64,000 nt of DNA from Candidatus Ribeiella danica (GCA_016717335.1 JADKFS010000003.1:186001-250000); one strand, 5' to 3'. Shown: positions 30,731-40,279, numbered from the stretch's first letter. Notes: generated by a model not told the origin, from the letters alone. A program made the numbers and translations.

Positions 30731-33247
30731 ATGAGCACAGCTTCAGATCAGGCAAACGTGATCGTGATTGGCGCAGGCATCGTGGGCAACAGCATGGCGT
30801 ACCACCTCGCCATGCTCGGCTGGAAGGACATTGTGCTGCTGGACAAGGGGCCGCTGCCGAACCCCGGCGGCTCGACCGGCCATGCCTCGAACTTCATCTT
30901 CCTGGTGGACCACTCGAAGGAGATGACCAAGTTCACGCTCGACAGCGTGCGGCAGTACCGCGATCTCGGCGTCTTTATCGAGAGCGGCGGGATCGAGGTC
31001 GCCCGCACGTACGAGCGCGCGCAGGAGCTCAAGCGGCGCCTGGCCTCCTCCAAGTCGTGGGGCATCGAGTCCGAGCTGATCGGCCCGGCCGAGATCCGGC
31101 GCCTGGTGCCCTACATCAACGAGGAGATCCTGCTCGGCGGCTTCTACACCCCCGGCGTCGGCACGGTCGACTCGCTGCGCGCCGGGACGATCATGCGCGA
31201 GCGGGCCCAGCAGATGGGCGCGCTGCGGGTCGTCCCCAACGCCGAGATCCTCGGCGTCGACGTGCAGGGCGGGCGCGTGCGCGGCGTCCGCACCAGCCGC
31301 GGCGACTTCCGGGCCGAGACGGTGGTGATCTGCTGCGGGATCTGGAGCCCGCGCATCGCGCGCATGGCCGGCGCGCATATCCCGCTCACGCCGGCGGTCC
31401 ACCAGATGATCAGCGTCGGCCCGGTGCCGATCTTCGCCGATACGGTCGGCGAGATCAAGTTCCCGATCATCCGCGACATGGACACCAACGGCTACGAGCG
31501 CCAGCACGGCGGCGATATGGAGGTCGGCTCGTACGATCACCGCCCGATCCTGTGGGAGCCCGACGACATCCCCTCGATCGAGCAGTCGAAGCTCTCGCCG
31601 ACCGAGCTGCCGTTCACGCAGGAGGACTTCGACCCGTCGCTTGAGCGCGCGCTCGAGCTGATGCCCGAGATCCTGGGCGACCCGAAGGTCGGCATCCGCT
31701 ACGCGATCAACGGCCTGCTCTCGCTCACGCCCGACGGCTTCCCGATCCTCGGCGAGACGCCCGAGGTCAAGGGGCTGTGGTCGGTCGCGGCGATCTGGAT
31801 CAAGGAGGCGCCCGGCATCGCCCGCTCGGTGGCCGAGTGGATGACCAACGGCGCGCCCGAGATCGACCCCTCCGGCTCGGACATCGCGCGCTTCTACGAC
31901 CACCAGAAGACCAAGTTCCACGTGCGCGCCCGCACCGCCGAGGGCTTCAACAAGACCTATGGCATCGTCCACCCGCGCGAGCAGTGGCTGTCGAACCGCG
32001 GCGTGCGCGTCAGCCCGTTCTACGAGCGCGAGAAGGCGCTCGGCGCGGTCTTCTTCGAGACGGCCGGCTGGGAGCGGCCGCAGTGGTACGAGTCGAACGC
32101 CAAGCTGCTGGCCGAGTACGGCGAGCGCGTGATGCCGCGCAAGTACGAGTGGGACGCGCGCTGGTGGTCGCCGATCATCAACGCCGAGCACCTGGCGATG
32201 CGCGACCGCGTCGGCATGGTCGACCTCTCGGCCTTCGCGATCTTCGACATCACCGGCCCCGGCGCGCTCGACTACATCCAGCGCATGGCCGTGGCCCAGA
32301 TGAACGTGCCGGTCGGCCGGGTGGTCTACACGCCGCTGCTGAACGAGGCCGGCGGCATGAAGGCCGACCTGACGATCATGCGGCTCGGCGAGCAGCTGTT
32401 CCGCGTGGTCACCGGCGGCTTCGACGGCATGCGCGACAAGCAGTGGTTCGTCGACCACCTGCCGGCCGACGGCTCGGCCCAGCTGGCCGACCTGACCTCG
32501 GCGTGGGCGACGATCGGCGTGTGGGGGCCGCGCGCGCGCGAGCTGGTGCAGTCCTGCACGGCGGCCGATCTGTCGAACGCCGGCTTCCCCTTCGCCACCT
32601 GCCGCTGGGTCGACTTCGGCCCGGTGCGGGCGCTGGCCTCGCGCATCTCCTACGTCGGCGAGCTGGGCTGGGAGATCTACGTCCCGTTCGAGCAGGGCGC
32701 CCGGCTGTGGGATATCCTGTGGGCGGCCGGCCAGCCGCTCGGCGTCGCCCCGGTCGGCATCGGCGTGTACGGCACGACCGCCCGGCTGGAGAAGTGCTAC
32801 CGCGCCTACGGCAACGAGCTGGAGCTAGAGTACAACCTGGTCGAGGCCGGCATGACCCGGCCGCAGGTCAAGTCGCAGGAGTTCGTCGGCAAGGCGGCCT
32901 ACCTGAAGCAGCGCGCCGAGCCGCCGGCCGCGGTCCTCTGCACGCTCACGGTCGATGACAACACCTCGAAGTCGGGCTTCAAGCGCTACATGATGGGCCG
33001 CGAGCCGATCTTGACGACCGACGGCCAGCCGCTGACGGATAAGCACGGCCGCCGCTCGTACGTCACCAGCGCCGGGTCCGGGCCGTCGGTCGGCAAGACC
33101 ATCCTGCTGAGCTACCTGCCGCCCGAGTACGCCAAGGTCGGCACGAGCCTGCTGGTCGAGTACTTCGGCGAGCACTACCCGGTGACGGTCGAGGTGGCCG
33201 GCAGCACGCCGCTGTTCGACCCCGAGAATGCGCGAGTGAGAGCGTAG
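30731..33247 (+). CDS. Dimethylglycine/sarcosine dehydrogenase-like flavoenzyme with GcvT domain
   Basis: Encodes about 838 residues. The N-terminal FAD-dependent oxidoreductase domain (about 1-385) has VIVIGAGIVGNSMAYHLA and GGSTGHASN, the region that carries covalent FAD in mitochondrial relatives. The C-terminal half (about 430-830) is a GcvT aminomethyltransferase-type folate domain (GMVDLSAFAIFDITGPGA, ISYVGELGWEIYVP). Relatives oxidatively demethylate dimethylglycine or sarcosine and pass the one-carbon unit to tetrahydrofolate. Electrons go to ETF, whose two genes follow directly. AAAAGGA lies 6-7 nt before the ATG at 30731; the ATG at 30725 abuts this site. The exact methylated amine is uncertain. 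Confidence 0.9.
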   Translation: MSTASDQANVIVIGAGIVGNSMAYHLAMLGWKDIVLLDKGPLPNPGGSTGHASNFIFLVDHSKEMTKFTLDSVRQYRDLGVFIESGGIEVARTYERAQELKRRLASSKSWGIESELIGPAEIRRLVPYINEEILLGGFYTPGVGTVDSLRAGTIMRERAQQMGALRVVPNAEILGVDVQGGRVRGVRTSRGDFRAETVVICCGIWSPRIARMAGAHIPLTPAVHQMISVGPVPIFADTVGEIKFPIIRDMDTNGYERQHGGDMEVGSYDHRPILWEPDDIPSIEQSKLSPTELPFTQEDFDPSLERALELMPEILGDPKVGIRYAINGLLSLTPDGFPILGETPEVKGLWSVAAIWIKEAPGIARSVAEWMTNGAPEIDPSGSDIARFYDHQKTKFHVRARTAEGFNKTYGIVHPREQWLSNRGVRVSPFYEREKALGAVFFETAGWERPQWYESNAKLLAEYGERVMPRKYEWDARWWSPIINAEHLAMRDRVGMVDLSAFAIFDITGPGALDYIQRMAVAQMNVPVGRVVYTPLLNEAGGMKADLTIMRLGEQLFRVVTGGFDGMRDKQWFVDHLPADGSAQLADLTSAWATIGVWGPRARELVQSCTAADLSNAGFPFATCRWVDFGPVRALASRISYVGELGWEIYVPFEQGARLWDILWAAGQPLGVAPVGIGVYGTTARLEKCYRAYGNELELEYNLVEAGMTRPQVKSQEFVGKAAYLKQRAEPPAAVLCTLTVDDNTSKSGFKRYMMGREPILTTDGQPLTDKHGRRSYVTSAGSGPSVGKTILLSYLPPEYAKVGTSLLVEYFGEHYPVTVEVAGSTPLFDPENARVRA

Positions 33248-34003
33248 ATGAACATCCTGGTGTGTATCAAGCGGGTCCCTGCGACGGCCGGCAAGATCGA
33301 GCTGACCGCCGACGAGCAATCGATCGACGCGCGCTACCTCGGCTTCACGATCAGCCCGCACGAGGAGTGCGCGGTCGAGGAGGCGGTGCGGCTGGTCGAG
33401 CGCTACGGCGGCAGCTCGACCGTGCTCACGCTCGGCCCGGCCGCCGCCGAGGAGCAGCTGCGCGACGCGCTGGCGATGGGGATCGACCGCGCAATGCTGC
33501 TCGAGACCGATGGCGGCGAGTGGGATCCCGGCGCGACGGCGGCCGCGATCGTCGCGGCAGTGCGCGCGAGCGGACAGCGCTTCGACCTGCTGCTGCTGGG
33601 CAGCGAGGCGGCCGACACCGGCGACTACCAAGTCGGCGTGCGGGTGGCCCACGCGCTCGACATGCCGTGCGTCGCGGGCGTCAAGTCGCTGGAGATCAAG
33701 GACGGCCGGGCGCTCGCCCGGCGCGAGACCGGCGGCGGATGGGAGCTGTTCGAGGTCGATCTACCGGCGGTCTTCACGGTCAAGGAGGGCATCAACCTGC
33801 CGCGCTACGTCCCGCTGCTCGGCCGGCTGAAGGCCAAGAAGAAGGCGATCGAGCGGCGGCAGCCGGGCGCGGCCGAGAACGCGCTGGTGAAAGTGCGGCT
33901 GGCGCTGCCGCCCGCGCAGGGCAGCCAGGTCGAGATCCTCGGCCAGGGGCCCGACGTGGCGGCCAGGGCGGTCGACGTCTTGCGATCATTAGGGCTGGTG
34001 TAG
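33248..34003 (+). CDS. etfB: Electron transfer flavoprotein beta subunit
   Basis: Encodes 251 residues starting MNILVCIKRVPATAGKIEL. DLLLLGSEAADTGDYQVG and the adjacent GVKSLEI match the EtfB AMP-binding fold; KAKKKAIE is the usual basic segment near the C-terminus. The ATG follows the dehydrogenase stop directly (no gap), showing tight coupling. With EtfA it carries electrons from the flavin dehydrogenase to the quinone pool via ETF:quinone oxidoreductase, which is not in the window. Confidence 0.94.
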   Translation: MNILVCIKRVPATAGKIELTADEQSIDARYLGFTISPHEECAVEEAVRLVERYGGSSTVLTLGPAAAEEQLRDALAMGIDRAMLLETDGGEWDPGATAAAIVAAVRASGQRFDLLLLGSEAADTGDYQVGVRVAHALDMPCVAGVKSLEIKDGRALARRETGGGWELFEVDLPAVFTVKEGINLPRYVPLLGRLKAKKKAIERRQPGAAENALVKVRLALPPAQGSQVEILGQGPDVAARAVDVLRSLGLV

Positions 34004-34005
34004 CA

Positions 34006-34980
34006 ATGATCATTGTGCTGATTGAACACGACCGCGGCCGGCTGAGCGCGCTGTCGCTCGAGGCGCTCACGTTCGGGCGCGACCTGGCGGGCCGGCTGGA
34101 CGTTCCCCTGCACGCCGCGCTGGTCGGCGAGGCAGCCCGCCCGCTCGCGGACGGGCTGGGCGAGTACGGCGTCGCGACCGCGCACCTGGCCCTACACGAC
34201 CGGCTGGACGACTACGCGCCGGAGGCGTGGGCGCAGAGCCTGGTCGAGCTGATCGCCGCGCAGAATCCGGCGGTCGTGCTGGCGGCGGGCAGCGACCGCG
34301 GCAACGAGGTGATGGCGCACGTCGCCGCGCGGCGCGGCCTGCCGCTGGCGGCCAACTGCGTCGCGGCGCATCCGGGCGAGCAGCTAGAGGTGACGCGGCT
34401 GCGCTGGGGCGGCAGCCTGCTTGAGCAGGCGCGCCTGCACGGCGCGGTGAGGCTACTGACGATCGCGCCGCACGCGCTCGCGGCCGAGCCGGGGCCTGCG
34501 GCCGGCGAGGTCGCGGTCGAGGACTTCACGCCCGCGCTGGCGGAGAAGGAGTTTCGGGTGCGGGTGGTCGGGCGGGTCGAGGCGCCGGAGGGCGCGATCT
34601 CGCTGGCGGACGCGCGCGTGGTGGTGGGCGGCGGGCGCGGGGTTGGCAGCAGCGAAGGGTTTGGGGTGCTGGAGGAGCTGGCCGGGCTGCTCGGCGCGGC
34701 GGTCGGCTGCTCGCGCGCCGTCACAAGCCAGGGCTGGCGGCCGCACGCCGACCAGATCGGCCAGACCGGCACGCGGATCGCGCCGGAGCTGTACATCGCC
34801 TGCGGCGTGAGCGGCGCGATCCAGCACATGGTCGGCTGCAAGGGCTCGCGGCACATCCTGGCGATCAACACCGACCCCGAGGCGCCGATCGTCGCGAACG
34901 CCGACTACGCGATCGTCGGCGACCTGCACAAGGTGATCCCGGCGCTGTGCGCGGAGATCAGGAAGGGCAGGGGCCAGTAG
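34006..34980 (+). CDS. etfA: Electron transfer flavoprotein alpha subunit
   Basis: Encodes 324 residues starting MIIVLIEHDRGRLSALSLEAL, 2 bp after etfB. The C-terminal FAD domain has VVVGGGRGVGS, CSRAVTSQGWRPHADQIGQT, LYIACGVSGAIQHMVG and INTDPEAPIVANADYAIVGD, all textbook EtfA motifs. It forms the FAD-binding half of the ETF heterodimer. The frame is also open far upstream through etfB, but that sequence is out-of-frame. A long perfect hairpin (35009-35047) ends the operon. Confidence 0.96.
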   Translation: MIIVLIEHDRGRLSALSLEALTFGRDLAGRLDVPLHAALVGEAARPLADGLGEYGVATAHLALHDRLDDYAPEAWAQSLVELIAAQNPAVVLAAGSDRGNEVMAHVAARRGLPLAANCVAAHPGEQLEVTRLRWGGSLLEQARLHGAVRLLTIAPHALAAEPGPAAGEVAVEDFTPALAEKEFRVRVVGRVEAPEGAISLADARVVVGGGRGVGSSEGFGVLEELAGLLGAAVGCSRAVTSQGWRPHADQIGQTGTRIAPELYIACGVSGAIQHMVGCKGSRHILAINTDPEAPIVANADYAIVGDLHKVIPALCAEIRKGRGQ

Positions 34981-35228
34981 TCAGTAGCCACAGAAGGCAA
35001 ATCGGGCTGGCATCAGGGGGCGGTCGCTGCGACCGCCCCCTGATGCCAAAAGGACACCCCCTCTCCCGGCTGGGAGAGGGGGCGGGCGAGGCCCGCGGGG
35101 CCCCGCCCCCGGGGGGGGGGGCCCGCCCCCGCCCGGGCGGCGGCGCCGGGGCGGGGGCCCGCCCCGCGCCGCGGGGGGCCCGGGCCCCCCGGGCCCCGGG
35201 GGCCCCGCCGCCGGGGCCGGTGCGATCG
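34981..35228. other. Intergenic region: terminator hairpin and extreme G/C tract
   Basis: The perfect hairpin at 35009-35047 is followed by CCCCTCTCCCGGCTGGGAGA, the third hairpin of the element at 11428 and 40280, and then by about 130 bases (35090-35220) that are practically only G and C with runs up to 11. No gene is supported. The G/C tract may be partly an assembly or base-calling problem. Confidence 0.5.
35009..35047 (+). terminator. Perfect 18-bp hairpin after etfA
   Basis: GGCATCAGGGGGCGGTCG-CTG-CGACCGCCCCCTGATGCC. It lies 29 nt after the etfA stop and also faces the end of cysK. Confidence 0.8.
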
Positions 35229-36173
<945 letters not shown>

Positions 36174-36216
36174 GAACAGTGCTCCTTTCTGCAAATTGTC
36201 GATCCAGCTACGCTCA

Positions 36217-36245
36217 ATCATAAGTTAATCGATAGATATTGTCAA
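36217..36245 (-). promoter_or_regulatory. Consensus sigma-70 promoter of cysK
   Basis: Minus strand: TTGACA, 17-bp spacer, TATGAT. The predicted start of transcription is about 37 nt before the cysK ATG. Confidence 0.8.
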
Positions 36246-36307
36246 CAAACACGAATCCAGGGGCCGCGCACCCTCGAAAGCCGGCGAGGGCGGGATGCTG
36301 GAAGGAG

Positions 36308-38143
36308 TTAGATCTGGCGGTCGTCGGCGGCGAGCATGGCGGCGAGGCTGGAGTCAGGCGGCAGCGCGAGCGCTTCGGCGGCGGCGAGCGCCAGCGGCAG
36401 GCCGACATCGTGGGCCAGCGCCGCGCGCGCCGGGCGGTCCAGGCGATCCCAGCTGCTGTCGAGCGTGACCTGGCCGTCCTGCAGCAGAATCACGCGGTCG
36501 AGCGCCTCGAAGCAGAAGTCGAGGTCGTGGCTGACCACGACGATGCTCTTGCCCTGCCCGGCGAGATCGCGGGCGAGCGCGCTCAGCAGCGCAATGCTGG
36601 GGTTGTCCAGCCCGGCAGTCGGCTCGTCGAGGATCAGCACCTGGCTGTTCAGCGCCAGCACCGCGGCAATCGCGACCAGGCGGCGCAGGGCCGACGGCAG
36701 GTCGTAGGGGTGCTGGTCGGCGACGGCGCCCAGGCCCAGCGCCTCGATCGAGCGATCGACCAGTGCCTCGAGCTCGGCCCCGCGGTAGCCGAGGTTGCGC
36801 GGCCCGAAGCGCAGCTCGTCGCGCACCGTGCGCGCAAACAGCTGGTTGCGGATGTCCTGGAAGACGATCCCGACCTGGCGCGCGCAGCGGGCGACGGTAG
36901 TCTTGCGCGTGTCGACGCCGGCCACCAGCACCTGGCCGGATGCCGGCAGCAGCAGGCCATTCATGTGGCGCAGCAGCGTGCTCTTGCCCGCGCCGTTGCG
37001 GCCAAGCAGCGCGACGCGCTCGCCCGGACCGATCGCCAGCGAGACTCCGCGCAGCGCCTCGACGCCGGTAGGGTAGCTGAAGCGCACGTTTTCGATCTGG
37101 ATGATCGCCTTCTTTTCCGACGAAGGACGAAAGACCAATGACCGAGAAGCCGCGTCTTTGTTTGACGAAGGATCGCCACCGCCTACGCCCAAGCGGGTTT
37201 GGGTGTCAACGCCAGCGCGGTTGTCGGCTATCGGTCGTCGGTCGTCGGTCGTCGATTGTCCGTCGGTCCTTGGTCCTTGGTCCTTGGTCGACCCTCTTTC
37301 CTCGATCAGCCCGGCCACCAGCCCCTCCAGTGTCACCGGCAGCGCCCGGCCGGCCGGCCACAGGCCCTGGGCGCGCGCGCGCCTGGCGAACGCCGCCGGG
37401 CGTGGCAAGCGGATGCCGCGCTCGGTCAGGATCGGGGCCGCGAGCACTTCGGCAGCCGGGCCGTCGGCGATGATCTCGCCCTGGTCGAGCACGACCACGC
37501 GCTCGGCCAGCTCGGCGGTCCACTCGAGTCGGTGCTCGGCGAACAGGATCGTGGTGCCCTGGCGGGCCAGCGCGCGCAGCAGCTCGGCCAGGTGCGCGGT
37601 CGTCGGCGGGTCGAGCTGGGCGGTCGGCTCGTCGAGCACCAGCACCGGCGGGCGCATCGCCAGCGTCGCGGCGAGCACCATACGCTGCTGCTGGCCGCCC
37701 GAGAGCGCGTAGGGCGAGCGGTCGCGCAGCTCGTCCAGCTGCATCGCCGCGATCGCCCACTCGATCCGCTCGGCGATCTCGTCGCGCGGCAGCCCGAGGT
37801 TCTCGAGCCCGAAGCCGATCTCCTCGTAGACCGTGAAGCGCGCGCCGGAGATCTGGCTGAACGGGTTGCTGCCGACCAGCCCGACGTGCCGCACCAGCTC
37901 GGCCACCGGCTGCTCGAGCACGTTCTGGCCGTCGACCTTCGCCGCGCCGGCGAGCCGGCCCTGGTAGAAGTTCGGGATGAAGCCGGCGCACAGCGCGCAG
38001 AGGGTGCTCTTGCCGGCGCCCGCGCGCCCGACCACCGCGCAGATCTGGTCGTCCGGCACGTCCAGCGTCACGCCGCGCAGCGCCGGGGCGCCGCCGATCG
38101 CGTAGGTGAAGGTGATGTCGTGTAGCGAGATAATCGATGTCAT
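36308..38143 (-). CDS. ECF transporter fused double ATPase (EcfA/EcfA')
   Basis: Encodes 611 residues with two ABC ATPase domains. Domain 1 (about 5-245): Walker A GRAGAGKST, signature LSGGQQQR, Walker B VLVLDEPT. Domain 2 (about 347-600): Walker A GRNGAGKST, Walker B VLILDEPTAGLDN, but the signature position reads DLPSALRRLVAIAAVL, lacking the SGGQ core. Residues about 284-345 are an unusually polar linker (GSTKDQGPRTDG, DDRRPIADN, FRPSSEKK) encoded by short repeats. It powers uptake with the EcfT and S-component genes 35 and about 890 bp upstream. The degenerate signature implies one normal and one weak ATP site. Confidence 0.93.
   Translation of the reverse strand: MTSIISLHDITFTYAIGGAPALRGVTLDVPDDQICAVVGRAGAGKSTLCALCAGFIPNFYQGRLAGAAKVDGQNVLEQPVAELVRHVGLVGSNPFSQISGARFTVYEEIGFGLENLGLPRDEIAERIEWAIAAMQLDELRDRSPYALSGGQQQRMVLAATLAMRPPVLVLDEPTAQLDPPTTAHLAELLRALARQGTTILFAEHRLEWTAELAERVVVLDQGEIIADGPAAEVLAAPILTERGIRLPRPAAFARRARAQGLWPAGRALPVTLEGLVAGLIEERGSTKDQGPRTDGQSTTDDRRPIADNRAGVDTQTRLGVGGGDPSSNKDAASRSLVFRPSSEKKAIIQIENVRFSYPTGVEALRGVSLAIGPGERVALLGRNGAGKSTLLRHMNGLLLPASGQVLVAGVDTRKTTVARCARQVGIVFQDIRNQLFARTVRDELRFGPRNLGYRGAELEALVDRSIEALGLGAVADQHPYDLPSALRRLVAIAAVLALNSQVLILDEPTAGLDNPSIALLSALARDLAGQGKSIVVVSHDLDFCFEALDRVILLQDGQVTLDSSWDRLDRPARAALAHDVGLPLALAAAEALALPPDSSLAAMLAADDRQI
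37109..37294 (-). repeat. In-frame repeat insertion in the linker of the ECF ATPase
   Basis: Plus strand: GACGAAGGACGAAAGACCAA near the left end, CGGTCGTCGGTCGTCGGTCG in the middle and GGTCCTTGGTCCTTGGTCCT near the right end. These are the same units as the intergenic array at 2556-2625 in inverted orientation. The frame is maintained, coding for about 60 polar residues between the two ATPase domains. Confidence 0.85.
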
Positions 38144-38177
38144 TGGTCAGTAGTCGGTAGTCGGTAGAGGCCGAGCG

Positions 38178-38951
38178 CTACGCAAAGGCGCTGTACACGC
38201 GCCAGCCGATCAGCGCGACGATCGCGAGCAGCATCAGCAGGCGCGCCGCGCGCTGGGCCGGCGAGTCGATCAGCTGGCGCAGGCTGGTCTTTGGCCCGGG
38301 CGCGGTGTAGGCGCGCGACTCGAGCGCCATCGCGCGCTCCTCGACATCGACCAGCGCGCCCACCACCAGCGGACCGACCAGCGGCACGATCGCGCGCGCC
38401 TTGAAGAATCCGCGCTGCGTCTCCAGCCCGCGCGAGCGCTGCGCCTCCAGGATCGCGGTGGCGCGCGCCGTCATATCGGGCACGATCTGGAGCGAGACCA
38501 GCAGAATGTAGCCGATGCTGCGCGGCAGCCCGCGCTCGGTCAGCGCGTAGACCAGGTCGGCCGGGTGGGTGGTCCGCAGCACCAGCAGGATCGTCGCGCT
38601 CAGCACCAGCAGGCGCGCGCTGATCAGGTAGGCGAACAGCAGGCCCTCGTAGGTGAGCGTGACCGGGCCAACGGCGGCGAGCGGCGTGGCGCCAGCCGGC
38701 GGGAACAGGATGCCCTGGATCAGGAACAGCGAGATCGCGATCGGCAGGATCAGCTTGAACACCGTGCTGAGGATCGAGCCGGCCACGCCGCCGGCGGCAG
38801 CCAGCAGCGCCACCAGCAAAAAAAGCGCCAGCGGCGTGAGCGCCCCCGGCACCAGGTAGGTTATCGCCAGGATCAGCCCGGCGGCCGCGAGCTTCGTCAG
38901 CGGGTGGAGCCGGTGCAGCGGGCTGGACCCCGGGAAATAGACTGATTGCAT
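38178..38951 (-). CDS. ecfT: ECF transporter transmembrane component EcfT (CbiQ family)
   Basis: Encodes 257 residues. It starts with VYFPGSSPLHRLHPLTKL, typical of EcfT, has 5-6 membrane segments, and carries the coupling helices with EAQRSRGLETQRGFF and EERAMALESRAYTA, the two A-R-G/A-R-A-like motifs that contact the ATPases. It links the ATPases to the S-component. A short GGTAGTC repeat separates it from the ATPase gene, and a palindromic array (38955-39025) lies upstream of it. Confidence 0.92.
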   Translation of the reverse strand: MQSVYFPGSSPLHRLHPLTKLAAAGLILAITYLVPGALTPLALFLLVALLAAAGGVAGSILSTVFKLILPIAISLFLIQGILFPPAGATPLAAVGPVTLTYEGLLFAYLISARLLVLSATILLVLRTTHPADLVYALTERGLPRSIGYILLVSLQIVPDMTARATAILEAQRSRGLETQRGFFKARAIVPLVGPLVVGALVDVEERAMALESRAYTAPGPKTSLRQLIDSPAQRAARLLMLLAIVALIGWRVYSAFA

Positions 38952-38954
38952 CTA

Positions 38955-39025
38955 CTTTATCGTAGATTGCAGACTGCAGATTGCAGATCTAGATCATCTG
39001 CAATCCGCAATCTACAATCTGCAAT
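38955..39025. repeat. Palindromic array of GATTGCA/TGCAATC units
   Basis: Left arm TAGATTGCAGACTGCAGATT, right arm ATCCGCAATCTACAATCTGC, with GATCTAGATC at the centre. It sits in the gap between the S-component and EcfT genes of one operon. Confidence 0.85.
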
Positions 39026-39029
39026 CGGC

Positions 39030-39863
39030 TCAGCGGCTGGCGTATGATCCCCTTGCCGGGGCGCTCTCTTCGGCGGCGCGCGCGTTCGGGAAGCGCATCA
39101 GCAGCCGGCGCGGCAGCGACTGGATGATCAGGTAGACCACCATGAACGAGGTCATCTTGTCGAACGGGTCCGACACGGTGCCCTGCGCGAAGGCCGAGGC
39201 CAGGATGCCGGCGCCGCTGGCGCGGAACGCCGCGACCAGCGCGTCGGTGCCGGCGCCGGTCACGCCCCCGAACAGGTAGGCGGCGATCGGCGCCGAGACG
39301 ATCGCCGCGACCACGCCGGTGACTAGGCCGGCCAGTCCGGCGTAGCCGGCATTCCTGAGCACGAAGTAGCCGGCGGCCAGGCCGGCGACGATCGCGACCA
39401 CGAACACGATCGGCTGCTGCGCGAAGAGATCGCCCGCGGTCGGCAGCACCGTGTTGCCCTCGGCGTCGACCGACTGGTTGATGAACAGCATCACGAAGAG
39501 CGTCAGCGCGAACAGGAACACGCCGCCGATGATCGCCGAGAGCCAGCGCGGCGACGGCCGCTGGAAGAACCCGGCGCGCCCGGCGAAGCCGGCCAGCAGC
39601 CCGATGATGGCGGCGACCGGCGCGAACGAGAGCGCGAACTGGTCGAGGCCAATCAGAGTCCAGATGGTGTTCGAGAGCAGACCGGTGATCAGGCCGATCC
39701 AGGGCCCGAGCAGCGCGCCCGCCAGCACCGTGCCAATGCTGTCGAGATAGATCGGGATCCGGAGCGTCTTGACGAGCTGGCCACCCGCGATGTTGATCGC
39801 GATCGCCAGTGGGATGAGCGCCAGGGCGGTGCTGTTCAGCCCTCCTCGCCGAGTCGTGTTCAT
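39030..39863 (-). CDS. ECF transporter substrate-binding S-component
   Basis: Encodes 277 residues with about six membrane segments: LIPLAIAINIAGGQLVKTL, IYLDSIGTVLAGALLGPW, then GLITGLLSNTIWTLI. The pattern (IYLDSIGT followed by LGPWIGL) is typical of S-components of vitamin and nucleobase ECF systems. No thiamin, cobalamin or other known riboswitch is seen in the leader, so the substrate stays open. It is the first gene of the S-T-A operon with its own promoter at 39957-39985. The AAGGAGC upstream of the ATG is a good ribosome site. Confidence 0.85.
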   Translation of the reverse strand: MNTTRRGGLNSTALALIPLAIAINIAGGQLVKTLRIPIYLDSIGTVLAGALLGPWIGLITGLLSNTIWTLIGLDQFALSFAPVAAIIGLLAGFAGRAGFFQRPSPRWLSAIIGGVFLFALTLFVMLFINQSVDAEGNTVLPTAGDLFAQQPIVFVVAIVAGLAAGYFVLRNAGYAGLAGLVTGVVAAIVSAPIAAYLFGGVTGAGTDALVAAFRASGAGILASAFAQGTVSDPFDKMTSFMVVYLIIQSLPRRLLMRFPNARAAEESAPARGSYASR

Positions 39864-39956
39864 AGGGTTCGCTCCTTGCTGATCATGTTGCCGGTCTCAA
39901 TGCTGCCAGCGCGCTAGGAAAGAACTGTGTAAATTTGACACTAAATGGATGGCTTT

Positions 39957-39985
39957 ATTATAGCACAAGGGCCTACTTGTGACAA
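39957..39985 (-). promoter_or_regulatory. Promoter of the ECF transporter operon
   Basis: Minus strand: TTGTCA, 17-bp spacer ending TGC, TATAAT (extended -10 TGCTATAAT). It lies back to back with the tRNA promoter. Confidence 0.75.
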
Positions 39986-39994
39986 ACAACCAAC

Positions 39995-40023
39995 TTGCAC
40001 GGATCGTGAAATGCTGCTATAAT
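39995..40023 (+). promoter_or_regulatory. Promoter of the tRNA-Glu/tRNA-Asp operon
   Basis: TTGCAC, 17-bp spacer ending TGC, TATAAT. The tRNA-Glu gene starts 43 nt after the -10. Confidence 0.75.
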
Positions 40024-40065
40024 CCCCCTCGTTGCGGTGAGAAGGCGCTGGCCGCGACCTGGAGC

Positions 40066-40142
40066 GGCCCCATCGTCTAGCGGCCTAGGACGACACCCTC
40101 TCAAGGTGTAGATCGTGGGTTCGAATCCCACTGGGGTCACCA
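40066..40142 (+). tRNA. tRNA-Glu (anticodon CTC)
   Basis: 77 nt. Acceptor GGCCCCA pairs with TGGGGTC (one G-U); the anticodon loop CTCTCAA gives anticodon CTC, reading GAG; the T-arm is GTGGGTTCGAATCCCAC. CCA is encoded. It lies 12 nt before tRNA-Asp. Confidence 0.97.
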
Positions 40143-40154
40143 AACTTCATACTT

Positions 40155-40231
40155 GGGGACGTCGTCCAGCGGCCTAGGATGCGACCCTGTCAAGGTCGAG
40201 ATCGCGGGTTCGAATCCCGTCGTCCCCGCCA
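40155..40231 (+). tRNA. tRNA-Asp (anticodon GTC)
   Basis: 77 nt. Acceptor GGGGACG pairs with CGTCCCC; the anticodon loop CTGTCAA gives anticodon GTC; the T-arm is GCGGGTTCGAATCCCGT. CCA is encoded. Cotranscribed with tRNA-Glu. Confidence 0.97.
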
Positions 40232-40279
40232 AGTTTGGTAGAGTGAGGTGTGCAGCAATGCACACCTCATTTGATTCTG

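Noticed and set aside
33262..34005. Extension of etfA to the upstream open frame
   Set aside because: The frame crosses etfB out of frame; the EtfA N-terminus starts at the ATG at 34006.
39864..40060. Riboswitch before the ECF transporter
   Set aside because: Leader is about 90 nt and shows no TPP, B12, FMN or other known motif.
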